NCBI GenBank assembly: GCA_900759045.1
Contig: CAAETU010000022.1
Span: forward strand, 1-64,000
DNA from: an uncultured Collinsella sp.
GTDB taxonomy: Bacteria; Actinomycetota; Coriobacteriia; Coriobacteriales; Coriobacteriaceae
Length of the DNA stretch: 64,000 nt
Direction of reading: 5' to 3'
Below are positions 50,939 through 59,733 of this stretch, one piece after another (position 1 is the first letter of the stretch; every line of letters starts with the position of its first letter). The notes under the pieces are model-generated. The model ran no database searches. It saw nothing but the letters and a program-made list of their open reading frames with translations, and was not told the origin of the DNA. The translations under genes were made by a program, and so were the position numbers.

Positions 50939-53900
50939 CTAGAGGTTGTAGGTGACCACTTGAGGTTCGGCGGGATTGACGAAGATGGTTGGATTCGCCC
51001 GCTCCACGCGAACGAACTTGACGGTCACGACCTCAAAGCCCGCCTTGTGCAGAACGTCGGCGTAAACGCGCGCCTGCAAGGCGTGTTTCTCGAGCAGCTG
51101 CTCCGGCGTCTCATCCGGCGTGCCACCCGTCTTGTAGTCGATGACCAGTGCGCACGACGGATCGGCCGGGTCGGTGGCCAGTGCATCGATGGCGCCCTCG
51201 GCATATGCACCGTAGCGGGCAATGTCCTCGTCTTCGCAACCCAGCGAGAAGAACGGTACCTCGGCACGAACGCACGGCCAGGCAAGCAGCTCGGCACGGA
51301 CCGCCGACTTGAGCCAGCGATCCAGAGCGACATCGAAGCGCTCGCGCTGTTCCGGCGTCAGGTGCCACAGGCGAGCCAGGGCCTCGGCACGCTCAGCGGG
51401 CAGCGCATCGGCACCCATCTCGATGAGCCACTGGCAGGCAGCGTGGAAGGCCGAGCCCAGCGCCATGGGGTTGCCAACGGGCTCGACGGCGGCCACGTCT
51501 GCATCCGTCATCTCGGAACCATCCGACTCCGCATCATCGCCGGACTCGTCCATGGGAACACGAGCCTCGGCGGCACGGTCTTCCGCCTCGGCATGGAGCG
51601 CCGCGGCGATTGACGAGTAGCTATACGAATCACGCATCGGATACGGACAGACACCCATGCGCACGCCCGCTGCCTGGGGATACACGAGCTCAAACGCATC
51701 GGGCTCGGGGTCGGCAGGACCGGGGACGATTGTACTGGCCGAATCGTCGGCAGTATCTGTATCGACATCGCCACGAACAAGCCTGCCCTCGACATCCAGC
51801 GAAGCGTTGGCCTCAAACGCCTGCTCGCCAAACGTAAAGTCCGTCAGCGAAATGAGCTCGTAGTCGCCCGGTTGGGAGTTGTCGAACACCAGGCGGTCGC
51901 TATCGAGCTGCGGCATGTCCAGACTGTCGGTCGGCAGGATGCGGCGCAGGACGTCGTAGGTCAGGTCCGTCTCGACATCGAAGGTCGGCGCCGTCACCTT
52001 GCCACGGCTCACGCCGGCGTCCATCGCCAAGATCACCAGCTCGCCCGCACGCGTCATGGCAACGTAGAGCAAGCGGGCCCGTTCCTCGAGCGAAAGCTGC
52101 AGGTCGTCGTTGCGCAGGCGGGCAAATGCCTCGGCGGGAGAGCCCGTCGCGCATACGTCCTCCATAAGCTCTGGCGGCAGCCACAGCGACGTGCCCTTGC
52201 CCTTAAACGCGTGTTCAAACTGCTTTTTGACGTCATCGCCCTTCACGAAGGTTCCGTCGGCAAGCTTAACGCCATCGAAGCGCGCCGGCAGCGCCACGAC
52301 TTGCGCTCCGCCCCCGACGCGACCCATCTGTGCCGCACCGGACGATTTGCGCACGCCAAAACACTCGGCAACCGCCACGACCGGATACTCCAGGCCCTTG
52401 GACGCATGCACGGTCATGATGCGCACCGCGCCGTCGCCCTCCTCGTTGAGGGCGCCCGGGGCCTCCTTGCCCGCCAAGAAGCGGTCGAAGGCGAGCGCGA
52501 TGGAGCGCGGAGAATTGCCGAGCTCGGCCTCTGCCTCGGCCACGGCGTCGAGCGCCTTGAGCACGTTGGCGGCAATGGCCTTGCCCTCGGGGCCGCGCTG
52601 CGCCAGACGCACGAACCAGCCGGAGGCATTGACCACATCGCGCGCGATGGCGGCGAACGAATCTCGTCCCACGCGACGAAGCGCGTAGCGCAGCACCTCG
52701 CGGGCACGCGTCACGAGCGGCAGGCTCTGCAAACCCGGCACATCGGAATCGCTCATGATGCCCACATCGATATTGCGGCGCGACGTCTCGCCCGTCTGCT
52801 CGTCGAGCTTGGTCGCCAGCGCCAGGAACTCCTGGGCGCCGAGTGCAAACATCGGCGAGGCCAGCAACGGCATAAGGCCTTGGGCCGTATCGGCCGGATT
52901 GGCGAGCGCGCAGACCAGGGCACGCACCGTCTGCACCTCGGCCGCCTGGGCAAAGACCGAGCCGCCTGCGATGACGCAGTCGAGTCCTTGGTCGCGGAAG
53001 GCCTGCGCGTAGACGTCGGCATTGGTCATGCGACCCAGCAGCAGCACCATGCCGCCCTGGGGCTGGCCGGCATCGGCAAGCGCATGGAATCGCTCGGCGA
53101 TCGCACGGGCCTTGGCCTGCGTGCGCTCCTGCATACTGCCGCCGGCAACGAACAGCGCCTGGCGGCGCGAAGCCTTTGCCTTGAGCTTGTCCTTGCGTTT
53201 GTCGCTCGGTTCAAGATCCAAGAACCCCTGCATCAAACCACCGGTGTCGCCGTCAAAGACGCGCGCCACATAGCGCAGCACCTCGTCGTGGCTGCGGAAG
53301 TTGCGCACGAGTTTGACGAGCTCGCCGGCGGGAGCATCGGACGTGGTGACCGTCTCGGACGCCGTCGTCGAACCCACCTTGCGCTCCTGGCGGCGAAACA
53401 CCTCGACCTCGGCACCACGGAAGCGATAGATCGACTGCTGCGCATCGCCCACCGTGCACAGCGCGCGCTCGCCCGCACCCGTCAAATAGCGAATCAGATC
53501 GACCTGCATCTGGTCGGTATCTTGGAACTCGTCGATCATGACCATCTTAAAGCGGCCCTCATAGGCAGCTCGAATAGCCGGGTAGTCGCGCAGCGCCTCG
53601 TACGCCATGCGCAGCAGGTCATTGTTATCGAGCGCGGACTGGTCGGCCTTGAGCGCACGGTACTCCGCCTCTACGGCACGGGCAAGCCCCACCAGCGCAT
53701 CGAGCGCCGGGCCGCCGCAGGCAAGCACGATATTGATAAACGCATCGGCGGCCTCGGCCTTGAGTAGCTCCACCTGCTCCTTAGGAAACGCCTTGCTCGC
53801 CCGAGGCATACTGCACGACATCATGAGTCGCGCCGCATCCTCCATGGTTTTGCCGCTCGCCTCAAACGCGTCGATGGCGTCGAGTGCCACCTGCGCTTTC

Positions 53901-54571
53901 TCGGTCGTGGCCTTGCTTGCGCCCAGCGCCGCACGATAGGCATCGGCAAGCGCCGAGGTGTCGGCCTGGCCGCGCGCCACGCACACATCGTCCATGCCGC
54001 CCGGAAGCTGGCTCGATAGCTCCAGCAAGTCGCGCACCAGGCCTTTGATGGTGGTACCGGCGCCAAACGTCCCGCCCTCGCCCGCCATGGGATACCAGGC
54101 GTAGAGGGCCTTAAGCGAAGTGGCGAGCTCGGGCGCGGCATCGGGCGCCGTCGCGCGCCCCAGCACATGCTCGACAGCCTGATCCATAAGCTCGTCGGTA
54201 TCGGTAAGCACCGTGAACTCGGGGTCGATGCCCAGCTCCAGCGCATGCGCGCGCAGGATACGCGAGCACATGCCGTGAATGGTCGAGATCCAAGCGTCGT
54301 CGACGGTCAGGGCCTCCTCGTCCATACCCTCTTCGATAAGCGCACGGCGCACGCGGTCGCGAATCTCGGCCGCGGCGTCTTTGGTAAAGGTAATGGCGAG
54401 CACCTGGTCCAGATGCTCGACAAACGGACCGGATTCGGGCGAGAGCGCATAGACGATGCGGCGCGTGAGGGTAAAGGTCTTGCCCGAACCGGCGCCCGCC
54501 GAGACAAACATCAGGCGGTCGAGCGTTTTGACGACTTGCAGCTGTTGCGGCATCAAGGTCGAAAGATCCAT
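50939..54571 (-). CDS. addA: AddA-like helicase-nuclease
   Basis: A 1210-residue UvrD-type 3'-5' helicase with a C-terminal PD-(D/E)XK nuclease, like AddA of the double-strand-break processing AddAB complex. Motifs: Walker A FVSAGAGSGKTFTL (about 22-35), ITFTKDAAAEI (Ia), MVMIDEFQDTDQMQ (motif II), CTVGDAQQSIYRFRGAE (III), IMTVHASKGLEYPVVAV (V) and RLLYVAMTRAGELVIL (VI). The nuclease Asp and Lys lie in CALVIDYKTGG at about residue 1155. It starts three bases after the addB stop and its ribosome site (AAGGAGGG) lies inside addB. Confidence 0.92.
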   Translation of the reverse strand: MDLSTLMPQQLQVVKTLDRLMFVSAGAGSGKTFTLTRRIVYALSPESGPFVEHLDQVLAITFTKDAAAEIRDRVRRALIEEGMDEEALTVDDAWISTIHGMCSRILRAHALELGIDPEFTVLTDTDELMDQAVEHVLGRATAPDAAPELATSLKALYAWYPMAGEGGTFGAGTTIKGLVRDLLELSSQLPGGMDDVCVARGQADTSALADAYRAALGASKATTEKAQVALDAIDAFEASGKTMEDAARLMMSCSMPRASKAFPKEQVELLKAEAADAFINIVLACGGPALDALVGLARAVEAEYRALKADQSALDNNDLLRMAYEALRDYPAIRAAYEGRFKMVMIDEFQDTDQMQVDLIRYLTGAGERALCTVGDAQQSIYRFRGAEVEVFRRQERKVGSTTASETVTTSDAPAGELVKLVRNFRSHDEVLRYVARVFDGDTGGLMQGFLDLEPSDKRKDKLKAKASRRQALFVAGGSMQERTQAKARAIAERFHALADAGQPQGGMVLLLGRMTNADVYAQAFRDQGLDCVIAGGSVFAQAAEVQTVRALVCALANPADTAQGLMPLLASPMFALGAQEFLALATKLDEQTGETSRRNIDVGIMSDSDVPGLQSLPLVTRAREVLRYALRRVGRDSFAAIARDVVNASGWFVRLAQRGPEGKAIAANVLKALDAVAEAEAELGNSPRSIALAFDRFLAGKEAPGALNEEGDGAVRIMTVHASKGLEYPVVAVAECFGVRKSSGAAQMGRVGGGAQVVALPARFDGVKLADGTFVKGDDVKKQFEHAFKGKGTSLWLPPELMEDVCATGSPAEAFARLRNDDLQLSLEERARLLYVAMTRAGELVILAMDAGVSRGKVTAPTFDVETDLTYDVLRRILPTDSLDMPQLDSDRLVFDNSQPGDYELISLTDFTFGEQAFEANASLDVEGRLVRGDVDTDTADDSASTIVPGPADPEPDAFELVYPQAAGVRMGVCPYPMRDSYSYSSIAAALHAEAEDRAAEARVPMDESGDDAESDGSEMTDADVAAVEPVGNPMALGSAFHAACQWLIEMGADALPAERAEALARLWHLTPEQRERFDVALDRWLKSAVRAELLAWPCVRAEVPFFSLGCEDEDIARYGAYAEGAIDALATDPADPSCALVIDYKTGGTPDETPEQLLEKHALQARVYADVLHKAGFEVVTVKFVRVERANPTIFVNPAEPQVVTYNL

Positions 54572-54574
54572 GGT

Positions 54575-57500
54575 CTACACGTCCCTCCTTACAAACGTTC
54601 CTTCGTGGTTATACGAGCAGCGCGCATGCGCGGCCTGCGCCGACGTCGGATCGACAGCGGCGACGTCGCCCGCCTCGAGCTCGCGCAGGCGCTCGGCAAT
54701 GCCGGTCTCCACGCGGTCGAGCAGCGCATCGAAGTCCATGTTGCCGCCCTCGCCCGGAAAGCCCTTCTTGAGGCCTGGAATGCGACCGTCGCCGCGCTCT
54801 TCCTCAAGCAGCTCGGCACTTGCGGCACCACGCAGTGCGGGCTTGCCACCCTTGGTCGAAAAATAGAGCGCCGCACGGGCATCTAGACCCAGCGCCCGGC
54901 GCATGGCCTGCGCGTAGATGAGTGTCTGGGTATGGGGTGGCAGCCAGCGCGGATCGTCGATGGGGGCCTCGCCCGACTCCTCGTCGCGCACCGTGGGGTC
55001 GGCGAGCTTAAACTCCTCGACACCCGAACGATGCTTGTAGTCAATCACCACAGCGCGGTTCTCGGCGTCCACATCCACGCGGTCGATGCGCCCGCCGAGC
55101 GGCCAGCCGGCATACTCGACCTGGAGCTCGTTGAACGCAAACTCCAGGTAGCGCGGCGCGAAGGGCGCGAGCGCCTCGGACTCGTAGGCGAGCACGCCCT
55201 CCAGTTGCGGCAAGATCTCGGCCGCCTGGCGCTCCTCCACTGGAGAGAGCGGCACCAGCGGGCCCTCGGTACCGCGCTTGCCGGCGTGCTCGGCCAGGGT
55301 CTCGGCAAAGACCTCGTGCAGCAGCTCCTTCGCGCGCGGCAAGTTCTCGGGCGTCACGCGCTCCATGCCCTCTTGGGGCAGACGGGCATGCAGGTGTTCC
55401 AGCACGTCGTGGACGAAGTTGCCCTTCTCCATGTTGCCAAAATCCGCGTCGATAGACTGGGGCTTGACGCGATACGAGACAAACCAGCACAGCGGGCAGG
55501 TGGAATAGGCCTCGATCTGCGAGGCGGACGTCAGGCGCGGCACGAGCGGCGCGTCCTCGCCCTCGCCATCGCGACGGCGCAAGACCAAATACGGCACGGC
55601 CTCGGCACTCAGATGTTGAGGGGCTTCACAGGTCACGCGCTCGCGCTTGAGACCTTCGCCCGCCGCGGGATCGAAGTCCCTTACGATATCGCCCTCGCCC
55701 ACGCACTTCGCCTTGTCGGCGCCAGCGGCTTTAGCGTCGTCAGCGATCTTAGCGCCGTCAGCCTCGGCATGCGCCCGCAACTCGGTCCACACGGCAGCCG
55801 GATAGCACTCGCGCGCCTGGCGATCGTGGGTCACACGGGCGAGCGTAACCGGGCCGCGTGACGCCTGCATCGCGTGGCCAAAGCGCACGCGCAGCAAGGC
55901 CGCGGGCTCAAGCGTCACGCCCTCGCGACCAAGGCTCGCCGTCAGTGTGGCCAGCGGCCCCTCCTCGTGCGAGAGCGGATAGCTGTCCAGATCGACATCG
56001 GCAAACAGCACGGCATCGTAGCTGCCGGGGCGCAGAGCCGCCGCATCGGCAAGCGAAGCAAAACGAACCTGAGCACGTGGCGCACGGTCAACCTCGTGGG
56101 TCTCGTAATCGTAGGCGGTGCTACGCTTGTCCACCTTGGTGCGAATGCCATCGAGCACGGGCACGGTCGCGGCCTGCGACACGTCGAGCGCGCGGGCGCC
56201 ATTCATAAGGATGTCGATGACATGGCGCAGCAGGGCCACCTCCGCCTGGCGACGGGCTTGGCCATCCAAGCTGCCCAGCAAGCGATCGGGCAACGCCTCG
56301 GCAACGGCAAGCATGGCCTTGAGCGCCGTCACGGGCTTGTCACGCCACAGCGCCTGGAACACGTCCGAGACCACACACGGTACGTTCTTAAACCAATTTT
56401 CGTCGCTCGCCGCCTTGCGCGCGCCCCTCACCTGGCCCTGAACGCTCTGCAGCAGGCTCTTAACGCCCGCGGTAGTCTTGCTGCGCGAGAGACGCATATT
56501 CTTATCGAAGGTACGGGCATTGACGGCATCAGCGCCCGAAAGCGGACTGTAGATCCAGTCGGTAAGCTCCGGCGCGGGCCACCACTCGGTCTTTGACGCC
56601 GTGCCCTCATCGGCGGCCTTCATACGCTCGATCAGGCCGGCGAGCGCCGCAAACTGCCTGCCCGCAATGGATTGGGAAAACGCCGTAAACTCAACTGTCT
56701 CGGCGGCGATATGACGGGCCGCCAGACGAGAGGCGAGCTCACCGAACAGCTGGGGTGCCCGAGCAGAAACAACGAGCACGCGCGCGGGGTCGGCGGGCGT
56801 TGCAGTAGTTTTATCGGCCTTGGACTCCTTGTGCGATTTCACCAACTTATCGATGGCGTCCGCATAAGCATGGGCACGAGCATGGGGGCCGGCGACCTCA
56901 ATAAAGGCAGGCTGAGCGGCGGTCCCGCAAGCGGCATCAGACGCGACGGCGTCCTCCTCCAGCGGCGCGGCCTCAAACAGCACACCGCGGGCATCAAATG
57001 CCGCGGCAAGCTCCTCGCGCATCGCCGCCTGCTCGCGGGCAAGCAGCACGACGACCTCTCCCCCATTGTTCGCCACGGCAGACAGCAGCTCGAGCAGACC
57101 GTGCGTAAACGACGTGATACCGCGCACGCATACGGCGCGGGTGCACGCCGGCAGGCTATCGGCCAGGGCACCGGCCATAATGTCGGCCGCCTCACAGGGC
57201 TCGACCATATCTCGACGGTCCAAACCGCCCGCGTAGGCGCGCAAAAGCTCGAACACACGAGCCTCGGCATCGCTTTTTGGCTCCGGCTGGCAGTTGTCGC
57301 CACGGCATCGTTCGGCCGTCGTCCCCGCAACGCCCGGCAACACGTCGCGGGCCATGCGCGCGAGCATGCGCACCGTGCCCTGGCTGCGCGAAAGCGGCTG
57401 CAAATCGGCATCGTCGAGACGCGTGACCATGTCCGAGAACAGCATCTGGCGCTGCAGGTTGTCGACGAAACCGCGCCCGTCGCCCAAAAGCTCCCAAAGC

Positions 57501-57706
57501 GAGCGAAGCCACGATGTAGGCGTCTTGTAGTCAATACCCAGCGAAATCCCGGCTTCCGCCGCATCATGACGGCACAGGTCGAGCTCGGCAAACGTAGGCG
57601 CCAGCAGCACGGCACGCCCGTGGCGGGCAATAAGGTCGGCAAGCAGCGCCGACTCGGCATCGCTCAAATCCGTGCCGGCATTGGTGGTATAGATTCGAAC
57701 AGACAT
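54575..57706 (-). CDS. addB: AddB-like PD-(D/E)XK nuclease subunit
   Basis: The 1043-residue partner of AddA. It has a UvrD-like fold without a clear Walker A and a C-terminal nuclease motif (RVDVDAENRAVVIDYKHRSG, Asp and Lys visible, about residues 925-940). In characterised AddB an iron-sulfur staple uses one Cys upstream and three near the C-terminus; here STCPLCWF (about 785) has two and the last stretch (ARCSYNHEGTF) only one, so the staple looks incomplete. The start ATG 57706 follows GGAGGACC. It is the first gene of an addB-addA pair. Confidence 0.85.
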   Translation of the reverse strand: MSVRIYTTNAGTDLSDAESALLADLIARHGRAVLLAPTFAELDLCRHDAAEAGISLGIDYKTPTSWLRSLWELLGDGRGFVDNLQRQMLFSDMVTRLDDADLQPLSRSQGTVRMLARMARDVLPGVAGTTAERCRGDNCQPEPKSDAEARVFELLRAYAGGLDRRDMVEPCEAADIMAGALADSLPACTRAVCVRGITSFTHGLLELLSAVANNGGEVVVLLAREQAAMREELAAAFDARGVLFEAAPLEEDAVASDAACGTAAQPAFIEVAGPHARAHAYADAIDKLVKSHKESKADKTTATPADPARVLVVSARAPQLFGELASRLAARHIAAETVEFTAFSQSIAGRQFAALAGLIERMKAADEGTASKTEWWPAPELTDWIYSPLSGADAVNARTFDKNMRLSRSKTTAGVKSLLQSVQGQVRGARKAASDENWFKNVPCVVSDVFQALWRDKPVTALKAMLAVAEALPDRLLGSLDGQARRQAEVALLRHVIDILMNGARALDVSQAATVPVLDGIRTKVDKRSTAYDYETHEVDRAPRAQVRFASLADAAALRPGSYDAVLFADVDLDSYPLSHEEGPLATLTASLGREGVTLEPAALLRVRFGHAMQASRGPVTLARVTHDRQARECYPAAVWTELRAHAEADGAKIADDAKAAGADKAKCVGEGDIVRDFDPAAGEGLKRERVTCEAPQHLSAEAVPYLVLRRRDGEGEDAPLVPRLTSASQIEAYSTCPLCWFVSYRVKPQSIDADFGNMEKGNFVHDVLEHLHARLPQEGMERVTPENLPRAKELLHEVFAETLAEHAGKRGTEGPLVPLSPVEERQAAEILPQLEGVLAYESEALAPFAPRYLEFAFNELQVEYAGWPLGGRIDRVDVDAENRAVVIDYKHRSGVEEFKLADPTVRDEESGEAPIDDPRWLPPHTQTLIYAQAMRRALGLDARAALYFSTKGGKPALRGAASAELLEEERGDGRIPGLKKGFPGEGGNMDFDALLDRVETGIAERLRELEAGDVAAVDPTSAQAAHARCSYNHEGTFVRRDV

Positions 57707-57790
57707 GGTCCTCCGCTCAAACTGTTCGCAATAATCAATGTATCCATCCTACCCGCCCAAGCGGACAGATTTGCCCCACGCCAACAGATT

Positions 57791-57875
57791 TGATCCCTTG
57801 GGGACGGAGGAAAACGGATCATCGAGGGGGTCAGTCTAACCCGGTGATCCGTTTTCCTCCGTCCCCAGGGGATCA
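57791..57875. repeat. 31-bp arm palindrome with GGGGACGGAGG core
   Basis: The arms at 57791-57821 and 57845-57875 are complementary at 30 of 31 positions with a 23-base loop. The arm contains TTGGGGACGGAGGAAAACGG. It is intergenic between the TrpR-like gene's terminator and addB, and recalls the GGGACGGGG arms at 5034-5154. Confidence 0.8.
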
Positions 57876-57876
57876 A

Positions 57877-57902
57877 AAAACCGCCCCCGGAAGAGCGGTT
57901 TT
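57877..57902 (-). terminator. Terminator after the TrpR-like gene
   Basis: On the minus strand AAAACCGC (57895-57902) and GCGGTTTT (57877-57884) form an 8-bp stem with a 10-base loop, ending in T. It lies 24 bp after the stop and could work in both directions. Confidence 0.75.
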
Positions 57903-57925
57903 GTAAAATTCGTTTTTTGCGTGGC

Positions 57926-58225
57926 CTACTCGCCATCCTCCAGTTTAATGAGGATCTTGCGGTAGCCACCGTACTCGCCGTTGAGCGCCTTGGATACACG
58001 GCTCACCGTGGTGGACGAAGCGCCGGTACGCGCCTGAACCTCGACATAGGGCTCGCCCTCGTCCAGGTAACGCGCGACCTGCAGACGCTGCGATAGATCG
58101 CAAATCTCACGCGGCGTGCAGATATCGGTCAAAAACGCTTGGATATCTTTCTCGTCGTCCAAAAGGCTAAATGCGTGGACCAGCTGCTTGACATCAGGCT
58201 TGTCAAACATGTTCTCGATATTCAT
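57926..58225 (-). CDS. YerC/YecD-family TrpR-like regulator
   Basis: A 99-residue protein of the YerC/YecD family, a TrpR-like helix-turn-helix fold. The recognisable block is FLTDICTPREICDLSQRLQVARYL (about 31-54), with the DNA-binding turn ARTGASSTTVSRVSKAL (about 65-81). In B. subtilis-type genomes such proteins are of unknown ligand and may act near DNA repair genes; here addB lies downstream on the same strand but is separated by a terminator and palindrome. It starts at ATG 58225, with GAATATC before it and only a weak purine site. Confidence 0.9.
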   Translation of the reverse strand: MNIENMFDKPDVKQLVHAFSLLDDEKDIQAFLTDICTPREICDLSQRLQVARYLDEGEPYVEVQARTGASSTTVSRVSKALNGEYGGYRKILIKLEDGE

Positions 58226-58548
58226 CGATCACCGCCAAACCCGCCAAAAGGCATCGAAGTTGATACTGACATCGGGCATCGTTCACCCGTAATATGCAAT
58301 AGGGCAACGCCTGTGGCTTTTGCCCGTAGCAGTTTAGCACACCACCAAACTAAAGCGACAAGACTCTCTGCCAGCGGCACGTTTTTTAGGACGAACGCCG
58401 TTTTGAAACCGAATGCGCACGCAAGCTCCACGAATATCTGGAACAATGGGTGCCCAAACAGGGCCGTGCCCGCGCATCTACCCGAGTTGCAAAGATGTGC
58501 GCCCCTCACGCCCCCTCCCCACGCCATGCGCAAGAAAGGATTCCCACC
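58226..58548. other. Divergent intergenic region
   Basis: 323 bp between the TrpR-like gene and the YvlD-like gene. It is more AT-rich near 58320-58345 (AGTTTAGCACACCACCAAACT, an imperfect dyad), where minus-strand promoter elements could lie. No reading frame with a ribosome site and no recognisable RNA was found. Confidence 0.4.
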
Positions 58549-58914
58549 ATGCGCTTTTTGCTCAACTGGCTTTTGACCTCAATCGCCATCGCGATCGCAA
58601 CGTTTCTCGTCCCCGGCATTCAGCCCTTCGGCATGGCCGACGCTTGGGTCTGCTTTGCCTTCGTGGGACTGTTCCTCAACATCGTCGACTCGCTCGTCAA
58701 GCCGTTCCTGACGGTCATCTCGCTGCCGCTCACTATTATCACGCTTGGTATTTTTCAGCTCGTAGTCAACAGCTTTATGCTCGAGCTAGCCAGCTACCTC
58801 TCCGTCAATATCCTCGGCGCTGGCATCTCTATCGCCGGCTTTGGATCGGCCTTTATGGGCAGCATCCTGGTATCCATCATGCGCAGCATACTCGACAGCA
58901 TCGCCAGGAACTAA
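58549..58914 (+). CDS. YvlD/phage-holin-family-type integral membrane protein
   Basis: A 121-residue, four-helix membrane protein (helices at about 3-20, 30-50, 55-75 and 90-112) of the family often labelled phage holin family protein, or YvlD in B. subtilis. The motif NIVDSLVKPFLTVISLPLTI (about 44-63) is the family's core. No neighbouring phage gene is present, so this is a cellular membrane protein, not a lysis gene. ATG 58549 follows AAAGGA at 8 bases. The exact role is unknown; relatives are linked to envelope stress. Confidence 0.8.
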   Translation: MRFLLNWLLTSIAIAIATFLVPGIQPFGMADAWVCFAFVGLFLNIVDSLVKPFLTVISLPLTIITLGIFQLVVNSFMLELASYLSVNILGAGISIAGFGSAFMGSILVSIMRSILDSIARN

Positions 58915-58951
58915 AGCGACCGGATACGGACCGCCACAACACGCCAAAACG

Positions 58952-58990
58952 AAGGCCGTCCATCGCAACGATGGGCGGCCTTGTCATTTG
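58952..58990 (+). terminator. Terminator after the YvlD-like gene
   Basis: The arms AAGGCCGTCCATCG (58952-58965) and CGATGGGCGGCCTT (58969-58982) form a 14-bp stem with one mismatch or G-U pair and a CAA loop, with TTGTCATTTG after it. Confidence 0.8.
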
Positions 58991-59051
58991 TCAAGCCTCA
59001 GAGGGCAAGAAAATCTACCATTTCTGCCCCGTCCCCAAATGGCAGGTGGGG

Positions 59052-59480
59052 CTAGATGACGTAGTCGTAACCCTCGTTGGGGGCGACGAGCGCATCGAGC
59101 GTCACGCCATCGAGGTAGTCGTTGATGAGCTTGTCCAGGTTCTTCCACACGCCGAGCGTGGGGCACTCATCCGAACGCGAGCAGCCCTTGCAGTCGCCGT
59201 CCAGGCATGCGACCGGTGCCAGGCTGCCTTCGGTCAGGCGTAAGATCTCGCCCACCGTGTACTGCTCGGGCGGGCGCGTGAGCACATAGCCACCGCCCTT
59301 GCCACGCATGCCCGAAAGCATGTTGGCGCGCACGAGCGTAGCCAAGATGTTCTCCAGATATTTCTCCGAAATCCCCTGACGCGCGGCGATCTCTTTGAGG
59401 GGAATACGGCCCGCCGCCTGGTGCTCGGCCAGGTCGACCATAACGCGCAGGGCATATCTGCCCTTTGTGGAAACCAACAT
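59052..59480 (-). CDS. Rrf2-family transcriptional regulator (CymR/IscR-like)
   Basis: A 142-residue Rrf2 regulator with an N-terminal winged helix (MLVSTKGRYALRVMVDLAEH, and LKEIAARQGISEKYLENILA for the recognition helix) and the wing RGKGGGYVL. The C-terminal part has a cysteine cluster CLDGDCKGCSRSDEC (about residues 93-107), as in IscR-type iron-sulfur sensors, so a metal or redox sensor is probable. It is divergent from cysK across 253 bp, and like CymR it may control cysteine synthesis. A perfect dyad lies over its own -10 box, suggesting autoregulation. ATG 59480 follows AAAGGCAG. Confidence 0.88.
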   Translation of the reverse strand: MLVSTKGRYALRVMVDLAEHQAAGRIPLKEIAARQGISEKYLENILATLVRANMLSGMRGKGGGYVLTRPPEQYTVGEILRLTEGSLAPVACLDGDCKGCSRSDECPTLGVWKNLDKLINDYLDGVTLDALVAPNEGYDYVI

Positions 59481-59511
59481 ATATATAGCTGCCTTTCGGT
59501 CTTTTAATTCG

Positions 59512-59522
59512 TAGAAATTCTA
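59512..59522. promoter_or_regulatory. Perfect 11-base dyad, likely Rrf2 operator
   Basis: TAGAAATTCTA is a perfect palindrome around a central A. It covers the -10 box of the rrf2 promoter at 59517-59522, the place where an Rrf2 autorepressor would bind. The protein-DNA contact is inference. Confidence 0.5.
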
Positions 59523-59544
59523 GCCGAAAAATTGGTTTTGAAAA
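59517..59544 (-). promoter_or_regulatory. Promoter of the rrf2-family gene
   Basis: On the minus strand, -35 TTTTCA (59539-59544), a 16-bp spacer and -10 TAGAAT (59517-59522). The start would lie near 59510, about 30 bases before ATG 59480. Confidence 0.55.
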
Positions 59545-59628
59545 TACCTATTCCCGTCAAGCTGGTTAATCGACTCGTAATAATCTTCTATTTCCTATTG
59601 TGTTACTAGGCTTTACTGTCTACTATGC

Positions 59629-59669
59629 TTGCCAACAGCAAAACGAACAACCCATAAGGTTTATGGGTT
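59629..59669 (+). promoter_or_regulatory. Candidate cysK promoter with operator dyad
   Basis: -35 TTGCCA (59629-59634) and an 18-bp spacer lead to CATAAG (59653-59658). The -10 hexamer lies inside the perfect dyad ACCCATAA-GGT-TTATGGGT at 59650-59668. A second choice is TTGTGT / TACTAT further upstream. If the dyad is an operator, binding would block transcription. Confidence 0.4.
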
Positions 59670-59733
59670 TCACTGTTACACACACCGTAAAATCACACGG
59701 TATCCAGTCATTTGAACACTTTGGAGGTTCACC

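Noticed and set aside
51872..53767. 631-codon plus frame
   Set aside because: Antisense shadow of addA.
58549..58914. Prophage holin
   Set aside because: The family name suggests phage, but there is no endolysin or other phage gene and the protein resembles YvlD-type cellular membrane proteins.
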